From CAYTAU01 sp964442075 (lineage in GTDB: Bacteria; Bacteroidota; Bacteroidia; Bacteroidales; CAYTAU01): a DNA stretch of 64,000 nt. The notes beneath the pieces are model-generated. The model did no database searches. It was not told the DNA's origin and saw only the letters and a program-made list of their open reading frames with translations. Shown in pieces: positions 27,897-36,972 of this stretch; position 1 is the first letter of the stretch, and every line of letters starts with the position of its first letter. Where the stretch lies: contig CAYTWH010000005.1 in the NCBI GenBank assembly GCA_964442075.1, forward strand, positions 62,001-126,000. The letters run 5' to 3'. The translations under genes were made by a program, and so were the position numbers.

Positions 27897-28925
27897 TTAT
27901 TTTTTATTTTTCAAATATTGCTCCCATTTCCATGCTGATAATAGGGTTTCGTCAAGCTCTAATTCTGTTTTCCAACCAAGCTCTTTATTTGCAAAACTTG
28001 TATCTGCCCACATTTGTTCAATATCACCTTCCCTTCTTTCAACAATTTTATAATTTAAATTTTGTCCTGTTACTTTTTCAAAAGTCTTAACAACATCTAA
28101 TACTGAATTTCCTTTACCTGTACCAAGATTAAACACCTCAAATCCTTTTTTATTTTTATTTTGCATTAGTCTTTCAATTGCAACAACATGAGCTTCTGCA
28201 AGGTCAACAACATTTATATAATCTCTAATACATGAGCCATCAGTAGTATTATAATCTCCTCCAAAAACTTTAAGTTGCTCACGAATACCTATTGCTGTTT
28301 GGGTAATATATGGAATTAAATTATTAGGAACACCAAGAGGTAATTCTCCTATTAATGCAGAACTATGAGCTCCTATTGGATTAAAATATCTTAATGAAAC
28401 AGATTTAAAATTGTTATCCGATCTTATAGTATCAAAAATAATATCTTCTGATATCTGTTTTGTATTTCCATAAGGTGAGTTTGCTTTTTTAAGTGGTGCA
28501 TTTTCCGTAACAGGCAATGTATCCGGTTGCCCATATACCGTACACGATGAAGAAAACACAAGGTTTAAAATTTTGTGTTTTTTCATTTCATGTAAAATAT
28601 TTATTAAAGAGCTTAAATTATTATGATAGTATTTTAAAGGATTTTCAACAGATTCACCAACGGCTTTAAATGCGGCAAAATGTATTACTGCTTTAATGTC
28701 GGAGTATTTATTAAAAAATATTTCTAGCTTATTCTTATCACAAATGTCAATATTCTCAAAACAGGGACGAATTTCAGTAATTTTTTCAATACCATCTAAA
28801 ACTTCAATTTTTGAATTAGAAAGATTGTCAATTATGATAACATCATACCCGGCATTTTGAAGTTCAACAACAGTATGAGAGCCAATATACCCAACACCAC
28901 CTGTAACTAGTATTTGCTTTTTCAT
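27897..28925 (-). CDS. galE: UDP-glucose 4-epimerase
   Basis: 342 aa, the length of E. coli GalE. NAD-binding GGVGYIGSHTVVEL at the N-terminus, VFSSSCTVYG, and YGNTK with Y152 and K156 form the active site; RYFNPIGAHSSALIGE and SCIRDYINVVDLAEAH are GalE-specific. It interconverts UDP-glucose and UDP-galactose, possibly also the N-acetyl forms. It sits in the operon 3 bases after the wbpA stop and supplies hexose donors for surface glycans. Confidence 0.93.
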   Translation of the reverse strand: MKKQILVTGGVGYIGSHTVVELQNAGYDVIIIDNLSNSKIEVLDGIEKITEIRPCFENIDICDKNKLEIFFNKYSDIKAVIHFAAFKAVGESVENPLKYYHNNLSSLINILHEMKKHKILNLVFSSSCTVYGQPDTLPVTENAPLKKANSPYGNTKQISEDIIFDTIRSDNNFKSVSLRYFNPIGAHSSALIGELPLGVPNNLIPYITQTAIGIREQLKVFGGDYNTTDGSCIRDYINVVDLAEAHVVAIERLMQNKNKKGFEVFNLGTGKGNSVLDVVKTFEKVTGQNLNYKIVERREGDIEQMWADTSFANKELGWKTELELDETLLSAWKWEQYLKNKK

Positions 28926-28928
28926 ATT

Positions 28929-30218
28929 TTACAAACTTAAATAAGTCAGTTTTTTGATTTTATCTCTGTAAATACCCTTAATGTCAAATAAAATTCCATT
29001 ATTTTTACTTATTGACAAAAAATAATCCTCGTTAAGTTCTTTGTATTCATTATGGTTTACAGCAACTATTATTGCATCATATTTTCCTGTTGGCTTATCT
29101 GATAAATCTATATCATACTCCTCTTTTATTTCTTGTTTTGAAGCTAAAGAATCAACAACATCCACATTTACTTTGTAAGATAGTAGTTCATTTACAACGT
29201 CAACAACTTTTGAATTTCTGATATCAGTAACGTTTTCCTTAAAAGTAATACCCATTATTAAAATTCTGGCATTACGAATATTTTTATCTTTAGATATTAT
29301 ACATTTTACGGTTTGCTTTGCAATATATCCTCCCATACTATCATTAACAAATCTTCCAGAATTAATTATCTGTGCATGATAACCCAGTTTTTTAGCTTTA
29401 TAGGTAAGATAATATGGATCAACTCCTATGCAATGTCCGCCAACAAGTCCAGGGGAAAATTTCAAAAAATTCCATTTTGTTCCGGCAGCTTCAAGTACTT
29501 CGAAAGTATTAATATCTAATCTGTTAAAAATTATTGACAATTCGTTCATCAGAGCAATATTTACATCACGTTGTGTATTTTCAATAATTTTTGCTGCTTC
29601 TGCAACTTTTATAGAACTTGCTCTATGAACACCTGCTTTTACAACAATTTCATATATTTTTGCAATATTATCTAAAGATTCATCATCACTACCCGAAACA
29701 ATTTTTACAATATTGGTTAATGAATGTTCTTTATCTCCGGGATTAATTCTTTCCGGAGAAAATCCAACTTTAAAATCAATATTAAATTTTAATTGTGATT
29801 CTTCTTCTAAAATTGGGACACAGTCATCTTCTGTACAGCCGGGATATACCGTTGATTCAAACACAACATAATCTCCTTTCTTCAATACTTTACCAACTGT
29901 ATGGCATGCACTTATCAAGGGAGTTAAGTCAGGGGTATTGCTTTCATCAATTGGTGTTGGTACAGCGATAATAAAAAAATTTGAATCTTTAAGATCTTCA
30001 ACTGATGCAGTAAAATGAATATCACATCCATCAAAATCTTCTTTTAATAATTCCTTACTAGGGTCAACTTTATTCCGCATCATTTCAACACGGTCTTTTT
30101 TGATATCAAATCCAACAACGGGTATTATTTTAGCAAATTCTAATGCAATTGGTAATCCAACATATCCCAGTCCTATTAAACAGAGTTTGGCTTCTTTGTT
30201 TATTAATTTATTATACAT
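28929..30218 (-). CDS. wbpA: UDP-N-acetylglucosamine 6-dehydrogenase (WbpA/TviB type)
   Basis: 429 aa. N-terminal Rossmann domain LCLIGLGYVGLPIALEFA, then FIIAVPTPIDESNTPDL and VVFESTVYPGCTEDDC; the catalytic cysteine C263 is in GGHCIGVDPYYLTYKAKKLG. These blocks, especially the Y-P-G-x-T and the E-R-I-N-P-G-D segment, fit the UDP-HexNAc branch rather than UDP-glucose dehydrogenase. It oxidises C6 of UDP-GlcNAc to the uronic acid, first step of the Wbp diacetamido-uronate route. It lies 4 bases after wbpB, whose product would use its product. Confidence 0.88.
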   Translation of the reverse strand: MYNKLINKEAKLCLIGLGYVGLPIALEFAKIIPVVGFDIKKDRVEMMRNKVDPSKELLKEDFDGCDIHFTASVEDLKDSNFFIIAVPTPIDESNTPDLTPLISACHTVGKVLKKGDYVVFESTVYPGCTEDDCVPILEEESQLKFNIDFKVGFSPERINPGDKEHSLTNIVKIVSGSDDESLDNIAKIYEIVVKAGVHRASSIKVAEAAKIIENTQRDVNIALMNELSIIFNRLDINTFEVLEAAGTKWNFLKFSPGLVGGHCIGVDPYYLTYKAKKLGYHAQIINSGRFVNDSMGGYIAKQTVKCIISKDKNIRNARILIMGITFKENVTDIRNSKVVDVVNELLSYKVNVDVVDSLASKQEIKEEYDIDLSDKPTGKYDAIIVAVNHNEYKELNEDYFLSISKNNGILFDIKGIYRDKIKKLTYLSL

Positions 30219-30222
30219 TTAC

Positions 30223-31185
30223 TTAAATATTTGTTTTACAAAAAGGATGATAATCTCCGGTTAAACCTATTGGTTTAGAGTTTCTAATATTATATGCAAT
30301 ATTTATTGAACTGTTTGCTTCTTCAAGACCAAATCCATTTCCGGTTAAGATATCTTCATAGCTTTTAGTATGGAGATCTGTAAAACCACCACTAAATTCA
30401 ATTTCTTCATCATCAATTTTTATTGAACGATAAGTTCTTTGTCCTTCTTTTTTAATGCTTTTTGGAACATCATCATAATCAATACTTAAAAACCATCTTA
30501 CATTAGCTTTTTTTAATTGTAATAAGCCGGCAGTTTTATTGGGTTGTGATATATGAACAATATTTTCCTTTACTTCACCAAAAATCCAGGAAAGCATATC
30601 AAAAAAGTGAATGCCAATATTTGTAGCTATGCCTCCTGATTTTTGAATATCTCCTTTCCATGAAAAATCATACCATTTACCTCTAGAAGTAATATATGTT
30701 AAATCAATATCATAAACTTTATCCGTAGGATTATTTTCTATTTTTTGTTTTAAAGCAATTATTGATGGATGTAAACGTAATTGTAAAATATTATATATCT
30801 TTTTCCCGTTCCTTTTTTCAACTTCTTTCAGTGCCTCAACATTCCAGGGATTTAAAACCAATGGTTTTTCACAAATTGCATCTGCACCACTTCTAAGAGC
30901 AAACCGAATGTGTGAATCGTGTAAAAAATTAGGTGAACATATACTTACATAATCTAAATTTACACCACTCCTTCTAAGTTTATCAATGTGTCTGTCAAAT
31001 CTTTCGAATTCTACAAAAAAATCTGCATTTGGAAAATACGAGTCAATAATACCAACACTATCAAATTTATCTAAAGCTGCAAGCATTGTATTTCCTGTGT
31101 CTTTTATTGCTTTTAAATGCCTGATTGCAATATATCCTGCAACTCCAATTACTGCAAATTTTATTTGGTTTGATTGATTTTCCAT
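30223..31185 (-). CDS. wbpB: UDP-N-acetylglucosaminuronate 3-dehydrogenase-like oxidoreductase (WbpB type, Gfo/Idh/MocA)
   Basis: 320 aa. NAD-binding FAVIGVAGYIAIRHLKAI, then YVSICSPNFLHDSHIRFALR and the catalytic-type CEKPLVLNP; the segment LRLHPSIIALKQKIE and NIGIHFFDMLSWIFG are typical for WbpB. The enzyme oxidises C3 of UDP-GlcNAcA. It lies between wbpD and wbpA, and the three genes are a coherent subset of the Pseudomonas/Porphyromonas Wbp pathway. Confidence 0.88.
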   Translation of the reverse strand: MENQSNQIKFAVIGVAGYIAIRHLKAIKDTGNTMLAALDKFDSVGIIDSYFPNADFFVEFERFDRHIDKLRRSGVNLDYVSICSPNFLHDSHIRFALRSGADAICEKPLVLNPWNVEALKEVEKRNGKKIYNILQLRLHPSIIALKQKIENNPTDKVYDIDLTYITSRGKWYDFSWKGDIQKSGGIATNIGIHFFDMLSWIFGEVKENIVHISQPNKTAGLLQLKKANVRWFLSIDYDDVPKSIKKEGQRTYRSIKIDDEEIEFSGGFTDLHTKSYEDILTGNGFGLEEANSSINIAYNIRNSKPIGLTGDYHPFCKTNI

Positions 31186-31206
31186 ATCTGTAAATATTTT
31201 AATCTG

Positions 31207-31776
31207 TCAAATTTTTGTTACAATATTATTTGTTAGTTTATATTTCTCTTTGCTTTCCTGGCATTCTGCAAAACCTTGTTCATCAAAATCAAGTCTTTGT
31301 CCATATTCACTCATCCAGCCAATTTGTTTAGCAGGATTTCCAACATAAAGGGCATAAGGTTCAACTTCTTTTGTTATTACTGCTCCTGCTCCTATAAATG
31401 AATATTTTCCAATATCATTTCCACATATTATAGTAGCATTTGCCCCAATAGAAGCACCTTTACCTACAATTGTTTTTAAATATTGATCTTTTCTAATTAC
31501 AGCACTTCTGGGATTAATGACATTTGTAAAAACCATTGATGGACCTAAAAAAACATCATCTTCGCAAATAACGCCGGTATAAATAGAAACATTATTTTGA
31601 ACTTTTACATTTTTGCCTAAGATTACATCGGGAGAAACAACTACATTTTGACCAATATTACAATTTTCACCTATTTTACAATTGGGCATAATATGTGAAA
31701 AATGCCATATTTTAGTTCCTTTACCAATTTCACAACCCTTATCAATTACTGCTGTCTCGTGTGCAAAATATTCCAT
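31207..31776 (-). CDS. wbpD: UDP-2-acetamido-3-amino-uronate N-acetyltransferase (WbpD type, left-handed beta-helix)
   Basis: 189 aa built of hexapeptide repeats (GCEIGKGTKIWHFSHIMPNC, IGENCNIGQNVVVSPDVILG, IGKYSFIGAGAVITKEVEPY) ending in NPAKQIGWMSEYG, the WbpD/DapH-like tail. It acetylates the 3-amino group of the WbpE product with acetyl-CoA; the acceptor-making aminotransferase WbpE is not in the window. This is the first gene of the minus-strand operon wbpD > wbpB > wbpA > galE > rfbB > phosphatase. Confidence 0.88.
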   Translation of the reverse strand: MEYFAHETAVIDKGCEIGKGTKIWHFSHIMPNCKIGENCNIGQNVVVSPDVILGKNVKVQNNVSIYTGVICEDDVFLGPSMVFTNVINPRSAVIRKDQYLKTIVGKGASIGANATIICGNDIGKYSFIGAGAVITKEVEPYALYVGNPAKQIGWMSEYGQRLDFDEQGFAECQESKEKYKLTNNIVTKI

Positions 31777-31864
31777 TTAAATAATAATATATTTTATAAT
31801 TACAATTGGTATTAACTTTTATAAAAAGTGTGTAAAGATACAATCTTAGCATTTAACTAACAAT

Positions 31865-31899
31865 AAAAAAAGCTGCATAAAATTTTTATGCAGCTTTTT
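31865..31899. terminator. Intrinsic terminator of the C10 peptidase gene (hairpin with A/T arms)
   Basis: Arms AAAGCTGCATAAAA and TTTTATGCAGCTTT flank a short T loop, with an A-run on one side and a T-run on the other, 18 bases after the stop of the minus-strand peptidase gene and upstream of wbpD. It separates the two units. Confidence 0.88.
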
Positions 31900-31917
31900 A
31901 AAAACGTTATATAAAAC

Positions 31918-34032
31918 TTATTTACTACAAATTACTTTGCGAACAAGTTTATTCCCATTTATATCAAAAGTTATAAAATAAACACCATTATCAACATTAT
32001 TAATAATCTCACTTAGTAATATTTTATTGTTTCCGGCAATTCCAGTTATATCATAATTACCTATAACTTCTCCTATTACATTTGCAACTGAAATACTAAT
32101 GTTACTATTATCAATTAAATTCAAACTCAATGTTGCATCGTTACTAAAAGGATTTGGATAAATAGCAAGACTTATTAAATGTTTACTTAATTCATCAACA
32201 TTTACTGGTGAAGAAGTATAATTTAATGACCAACCATCTGCATGATTTGCAATATTTGTAGCGAATTTAATCCATGCTATATCCGACGGAACAAATATGG
32301 AACCGGAAGGAGGTGATGCATTTGTAAGGGTAATTATTTCATTTGCAGTTATTGTTGATTCTTTATAAATTTTAACATAATCATAAGTATCTGAAGAAGA
32401 CAAATCGAAAGAAGTAAAATTGAGAGTAATAGATCCTACTCCGGGAGGAGTGATTTCCCAACGACAATAAGTTGATTCATAATCACAAGGTCCACTTCCA
32501 TCGGAAATTGTTCCTGTTGGGGTAATTAATGTTTTAATTCCTCCGCAATAATCTGTTGTATAAGAACCATACCAACCTATATCTGTTCCGCTGGAATTTG
32601 TATTAAACTCAATAAGCAAGGCTCCATTATCTGCAGTTACACTACCAGGAGTATCATTGCCGGTATAAGTAGCTAAAATAGGGTCTGAAACTGAAGTACC
32701 ATTGTAAAATGTTACAACATCATTAGCTTCAAGTTGAAATACATCAAAAGAAAAATCAATTTTATTACCGCATATTGGTTCTATTAAATAAAAACAATCA
32801 ATATTATTTAAATATTCTTCATTGCCACTACCGTCATTAAAAGAACCACTTGAGCCATCAATATTTTTTGTCCCGCTACAATATTCAGGGTATCCTGAAA
32901 CAGGATAAATTCCAATTACAGCTTGAAAATCACTGTCAAAAGTAGAACCACTAGGATTAAGGTCGTCAAGAGCATAATAGCCATCGGCATAACCATCCCA
33001 ACCCCAATTCATGTGAAATTCGCTTCCTTGGTATCCGTCACAATTCCAGGCATGACCACTGCTGGCAGAGGCATCACTTCCCGAATATACAATTGGTCGG
33101 TTATTATCGATTTCATTTTTTAATAAAATTTCCCAATTTGAAGGAGAATAAGCATTTTCATAAACATGATTAGCATTATATCTAAAATTTGAAATTAAGG
33201 CGGTTTCTACATCGCTAGTTTGAGCACCGGAGCCGGTAGGAGAATAATACATATTAACAGAAACACCACAATGATATAATAGTTCTGCAATATCGTCGTT
33301 TTCGCTATAACAGTTGTAAGGGATATTTGCCCAATGATAATTTGTTGTTCCAAAATTAGCTGATAATGTCCCGTATGGCCAATATGAAGGCCAACCGGCA
33401 GGATAACTATAACTATTTGATCCTTGTCCTACTGCAGGGTGGTCATAAAATTTCATAACTTGCGCCATTGCTACTGCAACACACCCCACAATGGCCTGTT
33501 CTCCACCATCTTCAGGACATGCATCATTGTAATATCCATCTTGTCCCCATATGCTTAGTAATAAAGGAACAATTGTTTTAATATCTTTTAAATTTTTATT
33601 TGTAACATTTTCTAAGTCTCCCCATTCTTTTGATATTTCAACCGAAGCTTTTAAATCATTGTCTTTTAAAAATTTCAATTGATTTGCTTTTGTTTCCATA
33701 AAAAAAGCAGCTGATGGCGGGGTATTATTTATATCATATATTCCATTAAACGAATAAGCTATAATTGGTTTAGCAGAATTATCGGCAGAAATAATAACAA
33801 AACCATCGTTTTTATTAACATTAAAAATATAGTAAATTGGTTCATTATTGTATACATTAGTATATACAAGAGACAAATTGATATTACTATAATCTATTTC
33901 TTCAATTTGACTAATGCGCTCAAAATAAATGTTTTTTGCGATTTTCTGTGCATACTTTACGTCAATTTTTTCGGCAAAGACAGATACTAGAATAAAAACA
34001 AACAATAAATTTAAAAAAATATTTTTTTTCAT
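31918..34032 (-). CDS. C10 (streptopain-like) cysteine peptidase with CUB-like modules and T9SS sorting domain
   Basis: 704 aa: signal peptide 1-20, Spi/propeptide region about 21-150, C10 catalytic domain about 155-380 with the nucleophile C184 in IVGCVAVAMAQVMKFYDHP and H327 in SGHAWNCDGYQG, followed by FHMNWGWDGYADGYY, a family hallmark. Two CUB-like modules follow (about 385-495, starting CSGTKNIDGSSGSFNDGSG; about 496-608, with SDTYDYVKIY). The C-terminal sorting domain starts at IYPNPFSND. The protease is thus predicted to be secreted by T9SS and held on the cell surface. A -7 element (TAATTTTG) lies 39 bases upstream. Confidence 0.9.
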   Translation of the reverse strand: MKKNIFLNLLFVFILVSVFAEKIDVKYAQKIAKNIYFERISQIEEIDYSNINLSLVYTNVYNNEPIYYIFNVNKNDGFVIISADNSAKPIIAYSFNGIYDINNTPPSAAFFMETKANQLKFLKDNDLKASVEISKEWGDLENVTNKNLKDIKTIVPLLLSIWGQDGYYNDACPEDGGEQAIVGCVAVAMAQVMKFYDHPAVGQGSNSYSYPAGWPSYWPYGTLSANFGTTNYHWANIPYNCYSENDDIAELLYHCGVSVNMYYSPTGSGAQTSDVETALISNFRYNANHVYENAYSPSNWEILLKNEIDNNRPIVYSGSDASASSGHAWNCDGYQGSEFHMNWGWDGYADGYYALDDLNPSGSTFDSDFQAVIGIYPVSGYPEYCSGTKNIDGSSGSFNDGSGNEEYLNNIDCFYLIEPICGNKIDFSFDVFQLEANDVVTFYNGTSVSDPILATYTGNDTPGSVTADNGALLIEFNTNSSGTDIGWYGSYTTDYCGGIKTLITPTGTISDGSGPCDYESTYCRWEITPPGVGSITLNFTSFDLSSSDTYDYVKIYKESTITANEIITLTNASPPSGSIFVPSDIAWIKFATNIANHADGWSLNYTSSPVNVDELSKHLISLAIYPNPFSNDATLSLNLIDNSNISISVANVIGEVIGNYDITGIAGNNKILLSEIINNVDNGVYFITFDINGNKLVRKVICSK

Positions 34033-34274
34033 AATATATAAAATTGATTAAAAATGGAATTAATTACATGCAAAATTACTTAAAATATTTATTAAAAAAA
34101 AGCGATATTTACTGATAGCAAAAGAAAACTTGTTACTATCTGATATATTGACGTTAATTTTTACTAAATAGTTGCATTTGGATATTAAATTATACCAATT
34201 GTAATTCAAAATAGTTCAATTTGACCTAAAATTTCTTAAAATTTTGCACATGAGATTTAAAATAAAGATTGTCT
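34033..34274. other. Divergent intergenic region upstream of the C10 peptidase and TPR lipoprotein genes
   Basis: The 311 bases between the two divergent genes hold the two promoters listed separately. The rest is AT-rich with no gene-like reading; a 61-codon minus-strand frame at 34226-34411 overlaps the TPR promoter and gene start and has no coding character. Confidence 0.5.
34071..34078 (-). promoter_or_regulatory. Bacteroidota -7 element (TAATTTTG) for the C10 peptidase
   Basis: Matches TAnnTTTG on the coding strand, 38 bases before the ATG at 34032. The -33 position has no TTG. Confidence 0.4.
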
Positions 34275-34305
34275 TTTGCTATGTAGATATGTTTACGTAG
34301 CTTTG
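34275..34305 (+). promoter_or_regulatory. Complete Bacteroidota promoter (TTTG-N19-TAGCTTTG)
   Basis: TTTG at 34275-34278 and TAGCTTTG at 34298-34305 are separated by exactly 19 bases, the consensus arrangement for the Bacteroidota primary sigma factor. Transcription should start near 34312, about 30 bases before the TTG start codon of the TPR lipoprotein gene. Confidence 0.8.
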
Positions 34306-34343
34306 ACCAATTTAAATTTTTATCACAATCAATTTTTATCACG

Positions 34344-36098
34344 TTGTTGTACAGCCATATACCAAAAGAGAAGTATAGATATATATTTTCATTAATTATA
34401 TTAATATTCATATTTTCCTCATGCTCTGTTTTTACAAAAAAACCAAAGATAACTACCGATAAAGATCTAAAATTAGAAAAAAGAGAACTTGAGTTTTCTT
34501 ATTCTTTCATGGAAGGCAATAAGCAAAAGATGCTGGGTAATTATGCCGAAGCAATAGCATACTATGCTAAATGTCTTCAAATTAATGAAAAAAGTGCTGC
34601 AACAATGTATGAACTTGCAAATATGTATATTTTACAAGGTGATATTTCTACGGCACTTATTTTAACGCAAGAAGCAGTAAAAGTAAATCCTGATAATATT
34701 TGGTATAAATTATTATTAGCAGCATTATACCAACAAAAAAATATGCTAAGCAAATCAGCTGGTATTTATAAAGAATTGGTTAAAGAACATCCTTATAATA
34801 TTGAATATAAGTTAGAGTATGCCTCTATTCTGAGCTTAAATAATAAATTAAAAGAAGCTTTAAAAATTTATGATGATATTGAATTAAAATATGGAGTTAT
34901 TGATGAAATAAGTTTAGAAAAAGAAAAAATTTATATGAAATTAGGTGAGAAAGAAAAAGCTTACGAAGAACTAAATAAACTTATTATAGAATACCCTCTT
35001 GAAGTGAGATTTTATGGCTTGCTTGCAGAAATTTATGTTTCAAACGAAGAATACGACAAAGCACTTGCAACATACAATAAACTATTAAAAATTGATCCTG
35101 ATAATGGACTGGGGCACCTCTCATTGTCTGAATTTTATCGAATAACTAATGATTTTGACAAATCTTTTGAAGAAATAAAAATTGCTTTTGCAAGCCCTGA
35201 TGTTAAAATAGATATTAAAATTAAAATGATACTATTATATTATTCTTCCTCTAGAGTAAATGTTGAAGTTAGCAAACAGACATATGAATTACTTGCAATA
35301 TTAGAAGAAACACATCCTGATGACCCAAAAAGTTTAGCTGTTTACGGGGATTTTTTAATTAGCGATGAAAAATGGGAAGAAGCAAGAGAAAAGTACAGAA
35401 AGGTTATCGAAAACACTAAAAATAATTACTTAATATGGGAACAACTAATATTTATTGATAATCAATTGAATGATTTTAAGGCTTTGTATTATGAAAGCAA
35501 AGAAGCTCTAGAATATTTTCCCAATCAGGTTAATTTGTACCTTTTTAATGGCATTGGAGCCATAAAACAAAAAAAGTTTGACGAAGCTATTGAAAAATTA
35601 AAAACAGGATTAGGATTAACAGTTAATAAAAAATTAGAAGTACAATTTTATATTTATCTTGCGGAAGCATATTTTAAAAATAAAAACAATGAAGAATCTG
35701 ATAAATATTTTGATAAGGCATTAGAATTAGAACAGGATAATTTATACATATTAAATAATTACAGTTATTATCTTTCCCTGCGTTCCGAAAAACTTAATAA
35801 AGCGCTGGAAATGACTAAAAAATGCAATGAGCTTACTGTTAATAATGCAACATATCTTGATACCTATGCCTGGGTATTATATAAAATGCAAAATTATGAG
35901 GAAGCTCTTACAATAATTGAAAAAGCAATTGAACATGGAGGTGGGGGAAGTGCTGTTATTATAGAACACAAAGGGGATATCCTTTATAAATCGGGTAAAA
36001 TAAAAAAAGCTGTTGAAATATGGAAAAAAGCAAAAGAAACAGGTAAGGGGTCTGAATTTTTAGATAAAAAAGTTGATGAAGAGAAGATGTATGAATAA
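34344..36098 (+). CDS. Tetratricopeptide-repeat lipoprotein
   Basis: 584 aa from a TTG start at 34344 (a second TTG follows immediately at 34347). No ATG is available before the lipobox: the signal segment YIFSLIILIFIFSSC ends in the acylated Cys near residue 27, so the TTG is needed. The body is about a dozen TPR units, e.g. AEAIAYYAKCLQINEKSAAT, YDKALATYNKLLKIDPDNGL and FDKALELEQDNLYILNNYSY. It is a periplasm-facing scaffold, probably inner leaflet of the outer membrane. It is the first gene of an operon with DUF4292 (8-base overlap) and EnvC, a gene order common in Bacteroidota and suggestive of envelope assembly. Confidence 0.87.
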   Translation: MLYSHIPKEKYRYIFSLIILIFIFSSCSVFTKKPKITTDKDLKLEKRELEFSYSFMEGNKQKMLGNYAEAIAYYAKCLQINEKSAATMYELANMYILQGDISTALILTQEAVKVNPDNIWYKLLLAALYQQKNMLSKSAGIYKELVKEHPYNIEYKLEYASILSLNNKLKEALKIYDDIELKYGVIDEISLEKEKIYMKLGEKEKAYEELNKLIIEYPLEVRFYGLLAEIYVSNEEYDKALATYNKLLKIDPDNGLGHLSLSEFYRITNDFDKSFEEIKIAFASPDVKIDIKIKMILLYYSSSRVNVEVSKQTYELLAILEETHPDDPKSLAVYGDFLISDEKWEEAREKYRKVIENTKNNYLIWEQLIFIDNQLNDFKALYYESKEALEYFPNQVNLYLFNGIGAIKQKKFDEAIEKLKTGLGLTVNKKLEVQFYIYLAEAYFKNKNNEESDKYFDKALELEQDNLYILNNYSYYLSLRSEKLNKALEMTKKCNELTVNNATYLDTYAWVLYKMQNYEEALTIIEKAIEHGGGGSAVIIEHKGDILYKSGKIKKAVEIWKKAKETGKGSEFLDKKVDEEKMYE

Positions 36099-36969
36099 GT
36101 CGGCTATTAATAAAATACTCATGAATTATAAAAACATAATGTTTTTAACAGCATTAATATTTATGTTATTTAGTTCGTGTAATGTTTCAAAACAAACGAT
36201 AAAAGAAGAAAAACAAAAAAAACTACGTCAGATATCTTTGAAAAAACTTCAAAACAATGTAGAAAACGCATATCTTGATTTTAACTATCTCCAATTAAAA
36301 TTTTCCGCAAAAGTTAATATGGGACAAAAAAAATACTCTCTTAAAGGACAAATGCGAATAAAAAAAGACAGTTTAATTTGGATGAATTTAAATCATGCAA
36401 CAGGTATTCCTGTTGCAAAAATGGTGTTTTTGCCCGATACAATTAAATTTTTAAACAGGTTAAATTCGGAATATTTTTATGGTGGATATGAATTTTTTGA
36501 AACGATGTTCGGTCTTGATATTAATTATAATTATTTTCAATCAATTTTTACAAATGAATTGTTTACATATCCCGACCAAGAGGATGTTTTAGAGTTAAAA
36601 AAGGGAAATTATAAAAACAATATCGACTCTAACCAATATTGCCTTCAATCATTAAAAAACAGGAAAATAAGAAGAAAACTAAAAAAGCGTAAGGGTACAG
36701 ATCTAATTGTTCAAAAAATTTATGTATCACCTGAAACTTTTAAAATATCAGATATTTTCATTAATGAATTTAGCCAGGACAGAACATTAAGCATTAAGTA
36801 TTCAGACCATTATTTAATAGACGAAAAATTATTTCCTGAAAAAATTAATTTTGTTCTTAAAAATGACACAAACAATGTGGAACTTTCAATAAAATATACT
36901 AAAATTACAAATAATAAAAAATTGAAATTTCCATTTAAGATACCTGAAAAATATACTAAAATTGAATAA
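36091..36969 (+). CDS. DUF4292 lipoprotein
   Basis: 292 aa from the ATG at 36091, which overlaps the TPR gene stop by 8 bases; 36121 is an alternative start. A lipobox (FMLFSSCN) marks lipid attachment. The region KFSAKVNMGQKKYSLKGQMR, KDSLIWMNLNHATGIPVAKM and the later beta strands resemble LolA/LolB-like lipoprotein-binding folds, as noted for DUF4292. A role in lipoprotein or outer-membrane traffic is inferred from fold likeness and from the TPR-EnvC neighbours. Confidence 0.82.
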   Translation: MNKSAINKILMNYKNIMFLTALIFMLFSSCNVSKQTIKEEKQKKLRQISLKKLQNNVENAYLDFNYLQLKFSAKVNMGQKKYSLKGQMRIKKDSLIWMNLNHATGIPVAKMVFLPDTIKFLNRLNSEYFYGGYEFFETMFGLDINYNYFQSIFTNELFTYPDQEDVLELKKGNYKNNIDSNQYCLQSLKNRKIRRKLKKRKGTDLIVQKIYVSPETFKISDIFINEFSQDRTLSIKYSDHYLIDEKLFPEKINFVLKNDTNNVELSIKYTKITNNKKLKFPFKIPEKYTKIE

Positions 36970-36972
36970 ATA

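Noticed and set aside
34226..34411. A 61-codon minus-strand frame between the C10 and TPR genes
   Set aside because: It covers the TPR promoter and start, has no coding signals and a composition like intergenic DNA.
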